From the IMG/VR virus record IMGVR_UViG_3300006793_000264, positions 1 to 24,853 of that record: DNA of 24,853 bases. The stretch is one strand, 5' to 3'. Position numbers and translations under genes: made by a program. Source of the stretch: a virus. The notes under the pieces were generated by a model. That model was not told where the DNA came from. It saw only the letters and a program-made list of their open reading frames with translations, and ran no database searches. This document shows, one piece after another, positions 1 to 6,522 of the stretch (position 1 is its first letter; every line of letters begins with the position of its first letter).

Positions 1-275
1 ACAAACTGCCTTTAATTATGGCACAAGAAAATCCTGTTAGTTGGGCTAATACAAAATACAGGTATTTTTATTTACACCATATTCATCACAAAGTAAAACA
101 TAAATGGCTAGATGCTAAAGATTATATTGGTGTTACTGTTGAATATATGCGTAGCCCATCTGCAAGTGATTCTTGGCATAGTCGCAAAGGGTATGTTGGT
201 ACATTGACTGCCGTAGAAGGATTTTTGCACGAAAAAGAATCCGGACAAATCGCAAGGATAACCCATTATTTCTAA
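1..275 (+). CDS. Probable metallophosphoesterase (calcineurin-like), C-terminal part, cut by the window edge
   Basis: The reading frame is open from base 3 to the stop at 273-275 with no upstream stop, so the ATG at 18 need not be the true start. The residues before it (KLPLI) read naturally into the rest, so I treat this as the end of a longer protein. The key segment is YFYLHHIHH followed by a D-x-IGVTVEYMRSPSASDSWHS stretch. It resembles the last metal-binding motif (GHxH region) and the tail of calcineurin-like phosphoesterases found in phage replication modules; that resemblance is from memory. In such enzymes the histidines bind the two-metal centre that hydrolyses phosphoesters. The family call is an inference from about 90 residues. 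The next gene starts 27 bases downstream, behind its own promoter-like box. Confidence 0.45.
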   Translation, partial: KLPLIMAQENPVSWANTKYRYFYLHHIHHKVKHKWLDAKDYIGVTVEYMRSPSASDSWHSRKGYVGTLTAVEGFLHEKESGQIARITHYF

Positions 276-287
276 AAATTTTTTTGC

Positions 288-295
288 TATATTTG
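288..295 (+). promoter_or_regulatory. Bacteroidota-type -7 promoter element TATATTTG
   Basis: TATATTTG matches the Bacteroidota -7 consensus TANNTTTG exactly and lies 7 bases before the ATG at 303, in the only gap between the first two genes. Transcription would begin at or just before the start codon, giving a leaderless or nearly leaderless transcript. I see no TTG at the usual -33 distance, so only half of the promoter is supported. The same octamer occurs at 6511. Confidence 0.5.
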
Positions 296-302
296 AAAAT
301 AA

Positions 303-875
303 ATGACACACACTATAGATATATCAAAACTAAATACAGCACATTATAATCCAAGAGATATTACAGAAAAAAATTATACAAAGTTAAAAATCAATATACA
401 GACATATGGTATTTTACAACCTTTAATAGTAAACAACCATAAGGACAGAAAGAATATTATTATAGGTGGACATCAACGATTTAGAATTGCAAATGAATTA
501 GGATATAAAGAAGTACCTGTTAGATATTTGTCTTTAAATTTACATCAAGAAAAAAAATTAAATCTTGCATTGAATAAAAACACAGGGCATTGGGATAAGG
601 ATATTCTTGCAAATGAATTTGAAATAGAACAATTGTTAGACATTGGATTTACAGAATTTGAATTAGGCATAAATGATTTTACAGAGCCGACATTTAAAAC
701 ATTTACGGCAAAATTATCAGAAGAAGAACATCAAAAAACAAAAGAAGTAATTACAAGAATAAAAGAGGCGAATGGCTATAATGATACACAGGCCTTTATG
801 CACATAATTCAGTATTTCTGGAAAGGCTCAAGTGTACGAGTAAACAACAATAAACATTTATATAAAAATGACTAA
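303..875 (+). CDS. ParB/Srx-fold (ParB-like nuclease domain) protein
   Basis: A 190-residue protein whose first ~110 residues have the ParB-like layout. There is an N-terminal motif with YNPR (15-18), then GILQPLIV (36-43), the core motif GGHQR (55-59), and VPVRY (71-75) after a helix ending in LGY. The GGHQR box corresponds to the CTP/nucleotide-binding motif (G-E/H-R-R) of ParB and of phage ParB-like domains. The C-terminal ~80 residues are charged and unassigned. Phage proteins of this type are often found next to or fused to DNA methyltransferases, and one lies two genes downstream. It probably acts with the modification cassette rather than in plasmid-style partitioning, because no ParA is visible. 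It starts the operon behind the TATATTTG box and overlaps the next gene by 8 bases. Confidence 0.75.
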   Translation: MTHTIDISKLNTAHYNPRDITEKNYTKLKINIQTYGILQPLIVNNHKDRKNIIIGGHQRFRIANELGYKEVPVRYLSLNLHQEKKLNLALNKNTGHWDKDILANEFEIEQLLDIGFTEFELGINDFTEPTFKTFTAKLSEEEHQKTKEVITRIKEANGYNDTQAFMHIIQYFWKGSSVRVNNNKHLYKND

Positions 876-1146
876 AGAAGAAGTAGATTTATTATTAAAA
901 AATTCAGAATTTCAATTTGCAAAAACAATGGCTAAACATCCACATAGTTATACTTTGTTGCATAAGCATTGGAACTATGACAAAAAAATTTGGTTTCAGA
1001 TGGTAGAATTTATTTGGAATAATAGTGTAAGAGAACATTGGAATTACGGACACTACTATAATTATTATTATGCAAATGGCTACAAATATTGGAGTATGGA
1101 TAAAACAATACTAACAACGGACTTGATAAACAGAGCAAAAGTATGA
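868..1146 (+). CDS. Small aromatic-rich conserved phage protein, function unknown
   Basis: A 92-residue protein with many Tyr, Trp and His. It begins with a KHPHSYTLLHKHW segment (24-36), continues with a WFQMVEFIWNN helix and a Tyr-rich run (GHYYNYYYANGYKYWSMD), and ends in TDLINRAKV. I recall short phage proteins of the same pattern (HPH-Y-T-L near the N-terminus, Y-WTMG then T-LINRA at the C-terminus) next to DNA methyltransferases and ParB-like genes. I know no function for them. The ATG overlaps the upstream gene by 8 bases, which suggests translational coupling. No membrane segment or metal-binding cysteines are present. Confidence 0.7.
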   Translation: MTKEEVDLLLKNSEFQFAKTMAKHPHSYTLLHKHWNYDKKIWFQMVEFIWNNSVREHWNYGHYYNYYYANGYKYWSMDKTILTTDLINRAKV

Positions 1147-1162
1147 CTATAATTTTTTTAAG

Positions 1163-1170
1163 TATATTAG
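1163..1170 (+). promoter_or_regulatory. Possible weak -7 element TATATTAG
   Basis: TATATTAG differs from the Bacteroidota -7 consensus TANNTTTG at one base. It lies in the 54-base gap before the methyltransferase gene, followed by a 30-base leader made almost only of A, T and C. No TTG is seen at the -33 distance. In such AT-rich DNA this match could arise by chance. Confidence 0.25.
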
Positions 1171-1200
1171 CACAAAAAAAAATAACAAAAATATAAACAG

Positions 1201-1836
1201 ATGGAAAATTTAGATAGACATATTATATGTCAGAAATCAATTGAGCAGGTAGATATACAACAATTATTGCAAGGACAAAAAGCAAAGATATTTTATTCAG
1301 ACCCCCCTTGGAGTGATGGAAATTTGAAGTATTGGAATACTATGCGTAATAAAATGTCTGGCACTACAGAAAAAAGTGTTATTACTTTAGAGGAAATGAC
1401 AAACACAATTAGAAATATAATTAAAAATCATATAGACGGATATGTATTTCTTGAAACAGGAAAAGCAGCAGTTGAATTTCAAAAAGAATTATTAGAGCCG
1501 GTAGTTAATGACATAAAAATATTTGATGTATTTTATCGCTCCGGTAGTAAATGGCTACCTAATAAAGTATTAGTAGGAGTTACAGATTCTAAACATAAAT
1601 TTGATATGGATTTGTCAGATGTTAAATGCGATGGATTTGTATTGCCTAATATGGTTTTTGAAAAAATTGCAAACAAAGGAGATATAGTCATAGACCCTTT
1701 TATGGGATTGTGCAATACAGGAATGGCTGCAATAAAATGGGGATTGACTTTTAGAGGAAATGAATTTAATAAAGTGAGGTACGAAAAAGCTAAAGCGTCT
1801 TTACTTAGGAATATCAAAAAATATGATAGAGCATAA
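1201..1836 (+). CDS. DNA methyltransferase (N6-adenine or N4-cytosine), motif order IV then I
   Basis: A 211-residue SAM-dependent DNA methyltransferase. The catalytic motif IV is DPPW (34-37, in FYSDPPW). The SAM-binding motif I appears near the C-terminus as IDPFMG (164-169), followed by GNEFN (186-190). The order IV, then a recognition region, then X-I is that of the beta class of amino-methyltransferases; DPPW fits adenine or cytosine amino methylation. The protein is short for this class, so its recognition domain (about 40-150) is compact. No restriction enzyme gene accompanies it. It is probably an orphan phage methylase that protects phage DNA or marks it for regulation or packaging. 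The A-rich leader lacks a Shine-Dalgarno site. Its end overlaps the SpeD-like gene by 14 bases. The target sequence cannot be read from the protein. Confidence 0.85.
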   Translation: MENLDRHIICQKSIEQVDIQQLLQGQKAKIFYSDPPWSDGNLKYWNTMRNKMSGTTEKSVITLEEMTNTIRNIIKNHIDGYVFLETGKAAVEFQKELLEPVVNDIKIFDVFYRSGSKWLPNKVLVGVTDSKHKFDMDLSDVKCDGFVLPNMVFEKIANKGDIVIDPFMGLCNTGMAAIKWGLTFRGNEFNKVRYEKAKASLLRNIKKYDRA

Positions 1837-2194
1837 ACATTTAATACTAAAAGGAACAATGGCTCAATCCCTCAAAAAAGGGGATGTGCATAATTTACTA
1901 AATGATATGGTAGAAGTTTTAGGTATGGAATTGATACAGGGAGTAAGAACAAATCCTAATGTAGGATATGAGGGTGGAGATTATCCTGGTGTAACCGGAT
2001 GCGCTTTAATTACTACAAGTCATATAGTATTGCATACTTGGGACAAAACAATGGATTTTCAGTTTGACTGTTATTCTTGCAAAGATTTTAATCCGGATGA
2101 TGTTATTGCTGAATTGATAACTTGGGGATTAAATGCAGAGCATAAAAAATATTTCGATAGAGAATATAAAATTATAGAAATAGATAATGAATAA
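1823..2194 (+). CDS. speD: S-adenosylmethionine decarboxylase-like (SpeD family) pyruvoyl enzyme
   Basis: A 123-residue protein, the usual size of the short bacterial SpeD form. The core reads PGVTGCALITTSHIVLHTW (55-73). Ser66 is at the expected self-cleavage site that becomes the pyruvoyl cofactor, and His71 and Cys86 sit at the spacing of the processing His and catalytic Cys of the Thermotoga enzyme (63/68/83 by memory, a constant shift of 3). Classical SpeD turns SAM into decarboxylated SAM for spermidine synthesis. The residue before the cleavage Ser is Thr65, where I recall Glu in typical SpeD (ESH). The substrate may therefore differ; phage SpeD relatives acting on arginine or ornithine have been described. 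The gene overlaps the methyltransferase by 14 bases and the IbrA-like gene by 8, inside the modification cassette. No spermidine synthase gene is in the window. Confidence 0.85.
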   Translation: MIEHKHLILKGTMAQSLKKGDVHNLLNDMVEVLGMELIQGVRTNPNVGYEGGDYPGVTGCALITTSHIVLHTWDKTMDFQFDCYSCKDFNPDDVIAELITWGLNAEHKKYFDREYKIIEIDNE

Positions 2195-3386
2195 TCACAA
2201 AGGCACTATAAGAGTATATAAAGGTAAAACTGTATATGAAGAATCATTGATTAGAATACGCAGATTATTTGATGACTTTCCAAATGTTGTTGTTGGATTT
2301 AGTGGTGGTAAAGATTCTACAGTATGTTTAAATTTAGCACTAAAAGTTGCAGAAGAAAAAAATCGATTGCCGTTAAGAGTAATCTTTTTAGACCAAGAGG
2401 CTGAATATGAAAACGTAATCAATTATATGCGAAATATTAGGGCTGACAAAAGAGTCGATATGTATTGGATTCAATGTCCTTTCAGAATAAATAATGCTAC
2501 AAGTTTTGAAAACCCTTGGTTAAATGCTTGGGAAGATGGTGGCGAATGGATGAGGGAAAAAGAGCCGGATTCTATAAAAGAAAACATATTTGGAGCAAAA
2601 GAGTTTTTTGATTTTTTTGATAGAATTGCAAATACATTATATCCGGATGAGCCTATGTGCTATATATCCGGAGTAAGAGCCGAAGAATCCCCTGCAAGAA
2701 CAATGGGATTAACATACGATGTTACATATAAAGACATCACTTGGGGTAAACGATTGAACGATGAAAAAAGACACTATACATTTTATCCTATTTATGATTG
2801 GAGTTACACAGATGTATGGAAAGCAATAGATTCTAACGATTGGGAATATTGTAAAATATATGATTTTTTATATCAAAAGGGAGTGCCTATTCGAGATATG
2901 CGAGTATCAAATTTACATCACGAAACGGCACTAAAGGGATTGCATAATCTACAAGAGATAGAGCCTAACAATTGGAACGCATTAACAAAACGATTAGACG
3001 GAATAAATACTACAACACAATTAGGGCACGAACAATATAAAAAGATTAAAGAATTGCCTTTTATGTTTAGCGATTGGAAAGAGTACAGAGATTATTTGTT
3101 AGACAATCTAATTACAGAAGAATATCATAAAGGATTTGTAAAGTTTTTTGCAAATATGGATAGGAAATATGCAGACATTGTAGATATAGATGATTTATAT
3201 AAAACACAAATAGCAAGTATATTGACAAATGATTTTGAATATACTAAAATGAAAAATTGGAAAAAGAATCCACAAGTAGGTACTTTTATAAAATGGACAA
3301 ACGGCATAAGAACAAGTCGTATGCTAAATAATAAATTTATTCCACAAGAAAATTTAGAACAAGAAATAATTGAATATGAAAAATAA
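2187..3386 (+). CDS. ibrA: IbrA-like PP-loop ATPase / PAPS-reductase-family protein (DUF3440 type)
   Basis: A 399-residue protein. The N-terminal half is a PP-loop (adenine nucleotide alpha-hydrolase) domain with the signature SGGKDS at 39-44, an LDQEAEY segment at 68-74 and GVRAEES at 162-168, as in PAPS reductases. The second half carries YPIYDWSYTDVW (200-211) and MRVSNLHHET (238-247) followed by LQEIEP, which I recognise from IbrA/DUF3440 proteins. In Escherichia coli IbrA acts with IbrB to activate immunoglobulin-binding protein genes of a prophage; the biochemical reaction is unknown to me. PP-loop enzymes adenylate substrates, often for sulfur transfer or reduction. The gene overlaps SpeD upstream by 8 bases and its IbrB partner downstream by 11, so the pair is probably translationally coupled. 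Confidence 0.85.
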   Translation: MNNHKGTIRVYKGKTVYEESLIRIRRLFDDFPNVVVGFSGGKDSTVCLNLALKVAEEKNRLPLRVIFLDQEAEYENVINYMRNIRADKRVDMYWIQCPFRINNATSFENPWLNAWEDGGEWMREKEPDSIKENIFGAKEFFDFFDRIANTLYPDEPMCYISGVRAEESPARTMGLTYDVTYKDITWGKRLNDEKRHYTFYPIYDWSYTDVWKAIDSNDWEYCKIYDFLYQKGVPIRDMRVSNLHHETALKGLHNLQEIEPNNWNALTKRLDGINTTTQLGHEQYKKIKELPFMFSDWKEYRDYLLDNLITEEYHKGFVKFFANMDRKYADIVDIDDLYKTQIASILTNDFEYTKMKNWKKNPQVGTFIKWTNGIRTSRMLNNKFIPQENLEQEIIEYEK

Positions 3387-3996
3387 ATTAGACAATCATC
3401 CTGTTAGTAATGTGCAATGGGTAGATAAAAATAAAGTACAGGCAAATGATTATAATCCAAACTCAGTTGCTAAAATAGAATTAAAGTTATTGCATACGTC
3501 AATATCACACGATGGCTATACACAACCTATAGTTACTGTTTATGATAAAGAAAAAGATAAATATATAATTGTAGACGGATTCCATAGACATTTAATATGT
3601 AGTACATATGATGACATAAGCGAATCTACAGGTGGAAAAGTGCCTATCGTAGTACTAAAGAAACAAATTAACGATAGAATGGCTAGTACAGTTCGACACA
3701 ACAGGGCAAGAGGTAAACATTCAGTTAAAGGAATGAGTAGTATGGTGTTTACAATGTTAAGCAATGGAATGTCAGACGAAGACATATGCAACGAGTTAGG
3801 AATGGAAGCACAAGAATTAATAAGATTAAAACATATAACCGGATTTAGTAAATTGTTTAAGGACACACCTTACAACAAAGCTTGGGAGACGGACAGGCAA
3901 ATTAACATAAGAAAATATTATAAAGAAAATGGAGAAGAAGCTACAAGAGAAAAGTTTAAACAAAGAGATTCAAAGGGTAAAAATTTCAAAGGTTAA
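3376..3996 (+). CDS. ibrB: IbrB-like ParB-domain protein, partner of the IbrA-like gene
   Basis: A 206-residue protein. I chose the ATG at 3376, which overlaps the IbrA stop by 11 bases; the frame could be extended to a TTG at 3370. The ParB-like fold is marked by VQANDYNPN (21-29), DGYTQPIV (46-53) and the nucleotide-binding-type motif VDGFHRH (66-72). A following helical part contains MASTVRHNRARGKHS (102-116), then an HTH-like segment (DEDICNELGMEAQEL). These blocks are those of IbrB, which occurs directly downstream of IbrA in the systems I know. The role may be DNA binding or nucleotide-dependent regulation. Its last 68 bases are shared with the next gene in another frame, and its tail (KQRDSKGKNFKG) is basic and probably disordered. 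Confidence 0.85.
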   Translation: MKNKLDNHPVSNVQWVDKNKVQANDYNPNSVAKIELKLLHTSISHDGYTQPIVTVYDKEKDKYIIVDGFHRHLICSTYDDISESTGGKVPIVVLKKQINDRMASTVRHNRARGKHSVKGMSSMVFTMLSNGMSDEDICNELGMEAQELIRLKHITGFSKLFKDTPYNKAWETDRQINIRKYYKENGEEATREKFKQRDSKGKNFKG

Positions 3997-4525
3997 ACCT
4001 TATTGGAGAAACGCAAGAAATAATACCGAAACAATAAAGCTGATAAAAGAATCTGTAACTAAATATGGATTCAATGGTACAATATTGGTAGACAAAAACT
4101 ATGTAATAATCACAGGACACGCAAGATATTCTGCATTAGTACAATTGGGATTTGAGGAAGTACCTGTTGAAATATCAACTTTAAACGAACAACACACAAA
4201 GGAATACAGAATATTAGATAATAAAATATCAGAAAAAACAGATTGGGTTACTGAAGAATTAATGATGGAAATAAGAGAGATTGGTAACATTGAACATATG
4301 CAGAAGTTTTTTAATGTAGACTTGGGAAGTTGGTTAGATGTATCTGTTGGAATAACGGCAGAGGATGTTACAGAGAAAGATGTAAACAAAGTTAAAGAGA
4401 ATTTAGATAATGCGTTTAAGGGTAAAGTAGAGGAAACATTAAATAATATGATAGAAATTACTTGTCCACATTGTCTTGAAACGATTGAAGTAACTCAAAA
4501 ACAATTAGAAGATAAATTAAAGTAA
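3929..4525 (+). CDS. ParB/Srx-fold protein with C-terminal CxxC knuckle
   Basis: A 198-residue protein with a second kind of ParB-like domain. VKISKVKPYWRNARNN (17-32) is the N-terminal strand and motif, ITGHARYSAL (61-70) is the nucleotide-binding-type box, VPVEI follows, and then ILDNKISEKTDW (95-106). This is the pattern of ParB domains fused to phage DNA methyltransferases, but here no methyltransferase domain follows. Instead the C-terminus has a charged linker and one CPHC knuckle (179-182), too little for a complete zinc ribbon unless it dimerises. The ATG at 3929 gives a 68-base overlap with the IbrB-like gene. No later Met precedes the domain, so this start is preferred. It may be an accessory of the methyltransferase at 1201. 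Confidence 0.75.
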   Translation: MEKKLQEKSLNKEIQRVKISKVKPYWRNARNNTETIKLIKESVTKYGFNGTILVDKNYVIITGHARYSALVQLGFEEVPVEISTLNEQHTKEYRILDNKISEKTDWVTEELMMEIREIGNIEHMQKFFNVDLGSWLDVSVGITAEDVTEKDVNKVKENLDNAFKGKVEETLNNMIEITCPHCLETIEVTQKQLEDKLK

Positions 4526-4526
4526 A

Positions 4527-4955
4527 ATGACAAATAGTGACGCTGAACAGGACAAACTAAAATCTGAATTAGAACAGGAGATGGTAGATGATTTGGCATT
4601 GGCTAATAATTTATACCCTGTAAAAAAACAAGAGATGCTAATGGCTTTGGAAAAATCATTAGGCATTGTAACACCGGCTTGTAAAGCAGTCGGCATTGCA
4701 CGACAAACGCATTACAGATGGCTAGGCGAAGATGAATTATATGCTAAGTTAGTTAAGGATGTGCAAATGACAAAAAGAGATTTTACAGAATCTGCAGTAT
4801 TTCAATTGGTACAAAAAGGGAATGTACAGGCAACATTATATGCAAATCGAATCAATAAAGACAGAGGATATTCTGATAGTATGGAGCATACCGGAGCAGA
4901 GGGAGAGCCGATTAAATGGGTAGAAATAAAAACATATGAGGGGAAAGAAGAATAG
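4527..4955 (+). CDS. terS: Terminase small subunit-like DNA-binding protein
   Basis: A 142-residue protein with a central helix-turn-helix (about 47-66): IVTPACKAVGIARQTHYRW, the pattern of small terminase and homeodomain-like DNA-binding segments. An acidic N-terminal helix precedes it and a C-terminal segment (DFTESAVFQLVQKGNVQATLYANRI) with an RGY motif follows, which I associate with small terminases. TerS recognises phage DNA and loads the large subunit for headful or cos packaging. Position directly before the HNH and large-terminase genes strongly supports the call. The ATG follows the previous stop by one base, so packaging genes appear to be co-transcribed with the upstream modification cassette. 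Confidence 0.8.
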   Translation: MTNSDAEQDKLKSELEQEMVDDLALANNLYPVKKQEMLMALEKSLGIVTPACKAVGIARQTHYRWLGEDELYAKLVKDVQMTKRDFTESAVFQLVQKGNVQATLYANRINKDRGYSDSMEHTGAEGEPIKWVEIKTYEGKEE

Positions 4956-5184
4956 TCAAAAGCAAATGTTCTTTGAGATATGGGATGAAAGAGAACATAT
5001 ATGCGAAAATTGTCAAAGGCATTTAGGAATGGAGCCGTTAGCACAATATTTTAGTCATATAAAACCAAAAGGATTATATCCGGAATTGAAATTTGTAAAA
5101 AGCAATATTCAGTTATTATGTTTTGATTGTCATTATGCTCACGACTTTAAAGGTAAAGAAGCATTTGACAAATTGAAAAGATGA
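4936..5184 (+). CDS. HNH endonuclease of the packaging cluster
   Basis: An 82-residue HNH protein. Two zinc knuckles, CENC (23-26) and CFDC (62-65), flank the catalytic core. The nuclease His is probably His41 (in FSHI), with Asn57 (KSNIQLLC) and His66/His69 (CHYAHD) completing the H-N-H pattern. HNH proteins beside terminases are known to assist the large terminase in cos or maturation cleavage in several phages, and the position between the two terminase genes fits that role. It overlaps the small terminase by 20 bases and the large terminase by 4 (ATGA junction). A homing endonuclease is less likely because the ORF is tightly integrated between two packaging genes. Confidence 0.85.
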   Translation: MRGKKNSQKQMFFEIWDEREHICENCQRHLGMEPLAQYFSHIKPKGLYPELKFVKSNIQLLCFDCHYAHDFKGKEAFDKLKR

Positions 5185-6482
5185 AATTATCTGCAAAGCA
5201 AACAATTGCTTTAGACATATTAGAAGATAAAAATACTAACAGTTTATTATTTGGTGGTGGAGCAGGTGGTGGTAAATCATTATTAGGATGTTATTGGATA
5301 TTGAAAAATTGTATGAAGTATCCTAATACAAGATGGTTAATCGGTAGGGCTAAATTACATACATTAAAAGCAACAACATATAACACATTGCTTGAAGTAA
5401 TGAAAATGCAGGGATTGACATCTGCCGACTATAAGTATAATTCACATTCCGGATTTTTACGATTCAAAAAAACAGGTAGCGAAATAGTATTTAAGGATTT
5501 ATTCTTTTATCCATCAGACCCCTATTATGATAAGCTAGGTAGTATGGAGATAACCGGAGCATTTATAGATGAGGCTGCCGAAGTTACGCAAAGGGCATTT
5601 CAAATATTATCATCAAGAATAAGATTTAAATTAGATGATAACGGATTAATACCAAAAATATTATTGACTTGTAATCCTACTAAAAATTGGCTATATACAG
5701 AATTTTACAAACCTGAAGAAGATGGTACACTTCCAAAGCATAGGCGATTTGTCAAATCATTGGTAACAGATAATCCTTATATCAGTAAACATTATATAGG
5801 GCAACTAAATAGATTGGATAGGGTTTCACGTGAAAGATTACTAAATGGTAATTGGAGATATGATGATACACAAAATAAGTTATTTGATTATGATTCAATA
5901 AATGATTTATTTACTAATGATTTTGTTGATGAGGGGGAGAAATATATATCTGTTGATATTGCGAGATATGGTGCTGATAGTTCAGTCATTTGTTGTTGGA
6001 GTGGGTATCGATGCGAAGAAATAATACAACATAAAAAATTAAGTATTCCACAATTAGCAGATGAGGTAGTGAAAATGGCTAACAAATATAAAGTTAGAAG
6101 AGGAAATATAGTTGCTGATGAGGATGGAGTTGGTGGAGGTCTTGTCGATATGGTATCCGGATGCAAGGGCTTTGTAAATAACAGTAGAGCATTATTGGGA
6201 GAAAATTATGCAAACCTAAAAACACAGGCATACTATAAATTTGCAGAATTGGTTAATAAAGGAGAAGTATATATTAATGCCGATATGCAAATAAAAGATT
6301 ATATTGTCCAAGAATTAGAAGTTGTTGAAATGAAAGATATGGATAAGGATAATAAACTACAGATTATTGGTAAGGATAAAATCAAAAGCAACATTGGGAG
6401 AAGTCCAGATTTTTCTGATGCGTTAATGATGAGAATGTTTTTTGATATAAAGAAAACTACTAAAATAACCTATTACGGATAA
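5181..6482 (+). CDS. terL: Terminase large subunit (packaging ATPase and nuclease)
   Basis: A 433-residue two-domain terminase. The ATPase has Walker A GGGAGGGKS (25-33), Walker B AFIDE with the catalytic Glu (127-131), and the coupling-type segment LLTCNPTKNW (161-170). The C-terminal RNase H-like nuclease shows the expected acidic residues: Asp259 in SVDIARYG, the acidic cluster 313-315 in VADEDG, and Asp410/Asp413 in PDFSDALMM. It docks on the portal, pumps DNA into the prohead and cuts the concatemer. The length is normal for the PBSX/Terminase_3-6 type. All catalytic residues appear intact. The next gene starts 40 bases later behind a promoter-like box, so this gene may end the early/middle unit. 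Confidence 0.95.
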   Translation: MKLSAKQTIALDILEDKNTNSLLFGGGAGGGKSLLGCYWILKNCMKYPNTRWLIGRAKLHTLKATTYNTLLEVMKMQGLTSADYKYNSHSGFLRFKKTGSEIVFKDLFFYPSDPYYDKLGSMEITGAFIDEAAEVTQRAFQILSSRIRFKLDDNGLIPKILLTCNPTKNWLYTEFYKPEEDGTLPKHRRFVKSLVTDNPYISKHYIGQLNRLDRVSRERLLNGNWRYDDTQNKLFDYDSINDLFTNDFVDEGEKYISVDIARYGADSSVICCWSGYRCEEIIQHKKLSIPQLADEVVKMANKYKVRRGNIVADEDGVGGGLVDMVSGCKGFVNNSRALLGENYANLKTQAYYKFAELVNKGEVYINADMQIKDYIVQELEVVEMKDMDKDNKLQIIGKDKIKSNIGRSPDFSDALMMRMFFDIKKTTKITYYG

Positions 6483-6510
6483 ACTGCGATTTTAAAAATA
6501 AACTAAAGAA

Positions 6511-6518
6511 TATATTTG
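6511..6518 (+). promoter_or_regulatory. Bacteroidota-type -7 promoter element TATATTTG
   Basis: An exact TANNTTTG match, identical to the box at 288. It lies 4 bases before the ATG at 6523 in the short gap after the large terminase gene. As with the first copy there is no visible TTG at -33, and the predicted transcript would be leaderless or nearly so. It probably starts the tail-gene unit; a phage-encoded or phage-modified polymerase could explain the lack of the -33 element. Confidence 0.5.
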
Positions 6519-6522
6519 CACT

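Noticed and set aside
273-285. Poly-T run after the first gene as a terminator
   Set aside because: No stem precedes the T run; the upstream bases cannot form a GC-containing hairpin, and the run is common in such AT-rich DNA.
4936-5184. HNH gene as a homing endonuclease insertion
   Set aside because: It overlaps both terminase genes by a few bases and does not interrupt a reading frame; packaging-linked HNH proteins are well known in this position.
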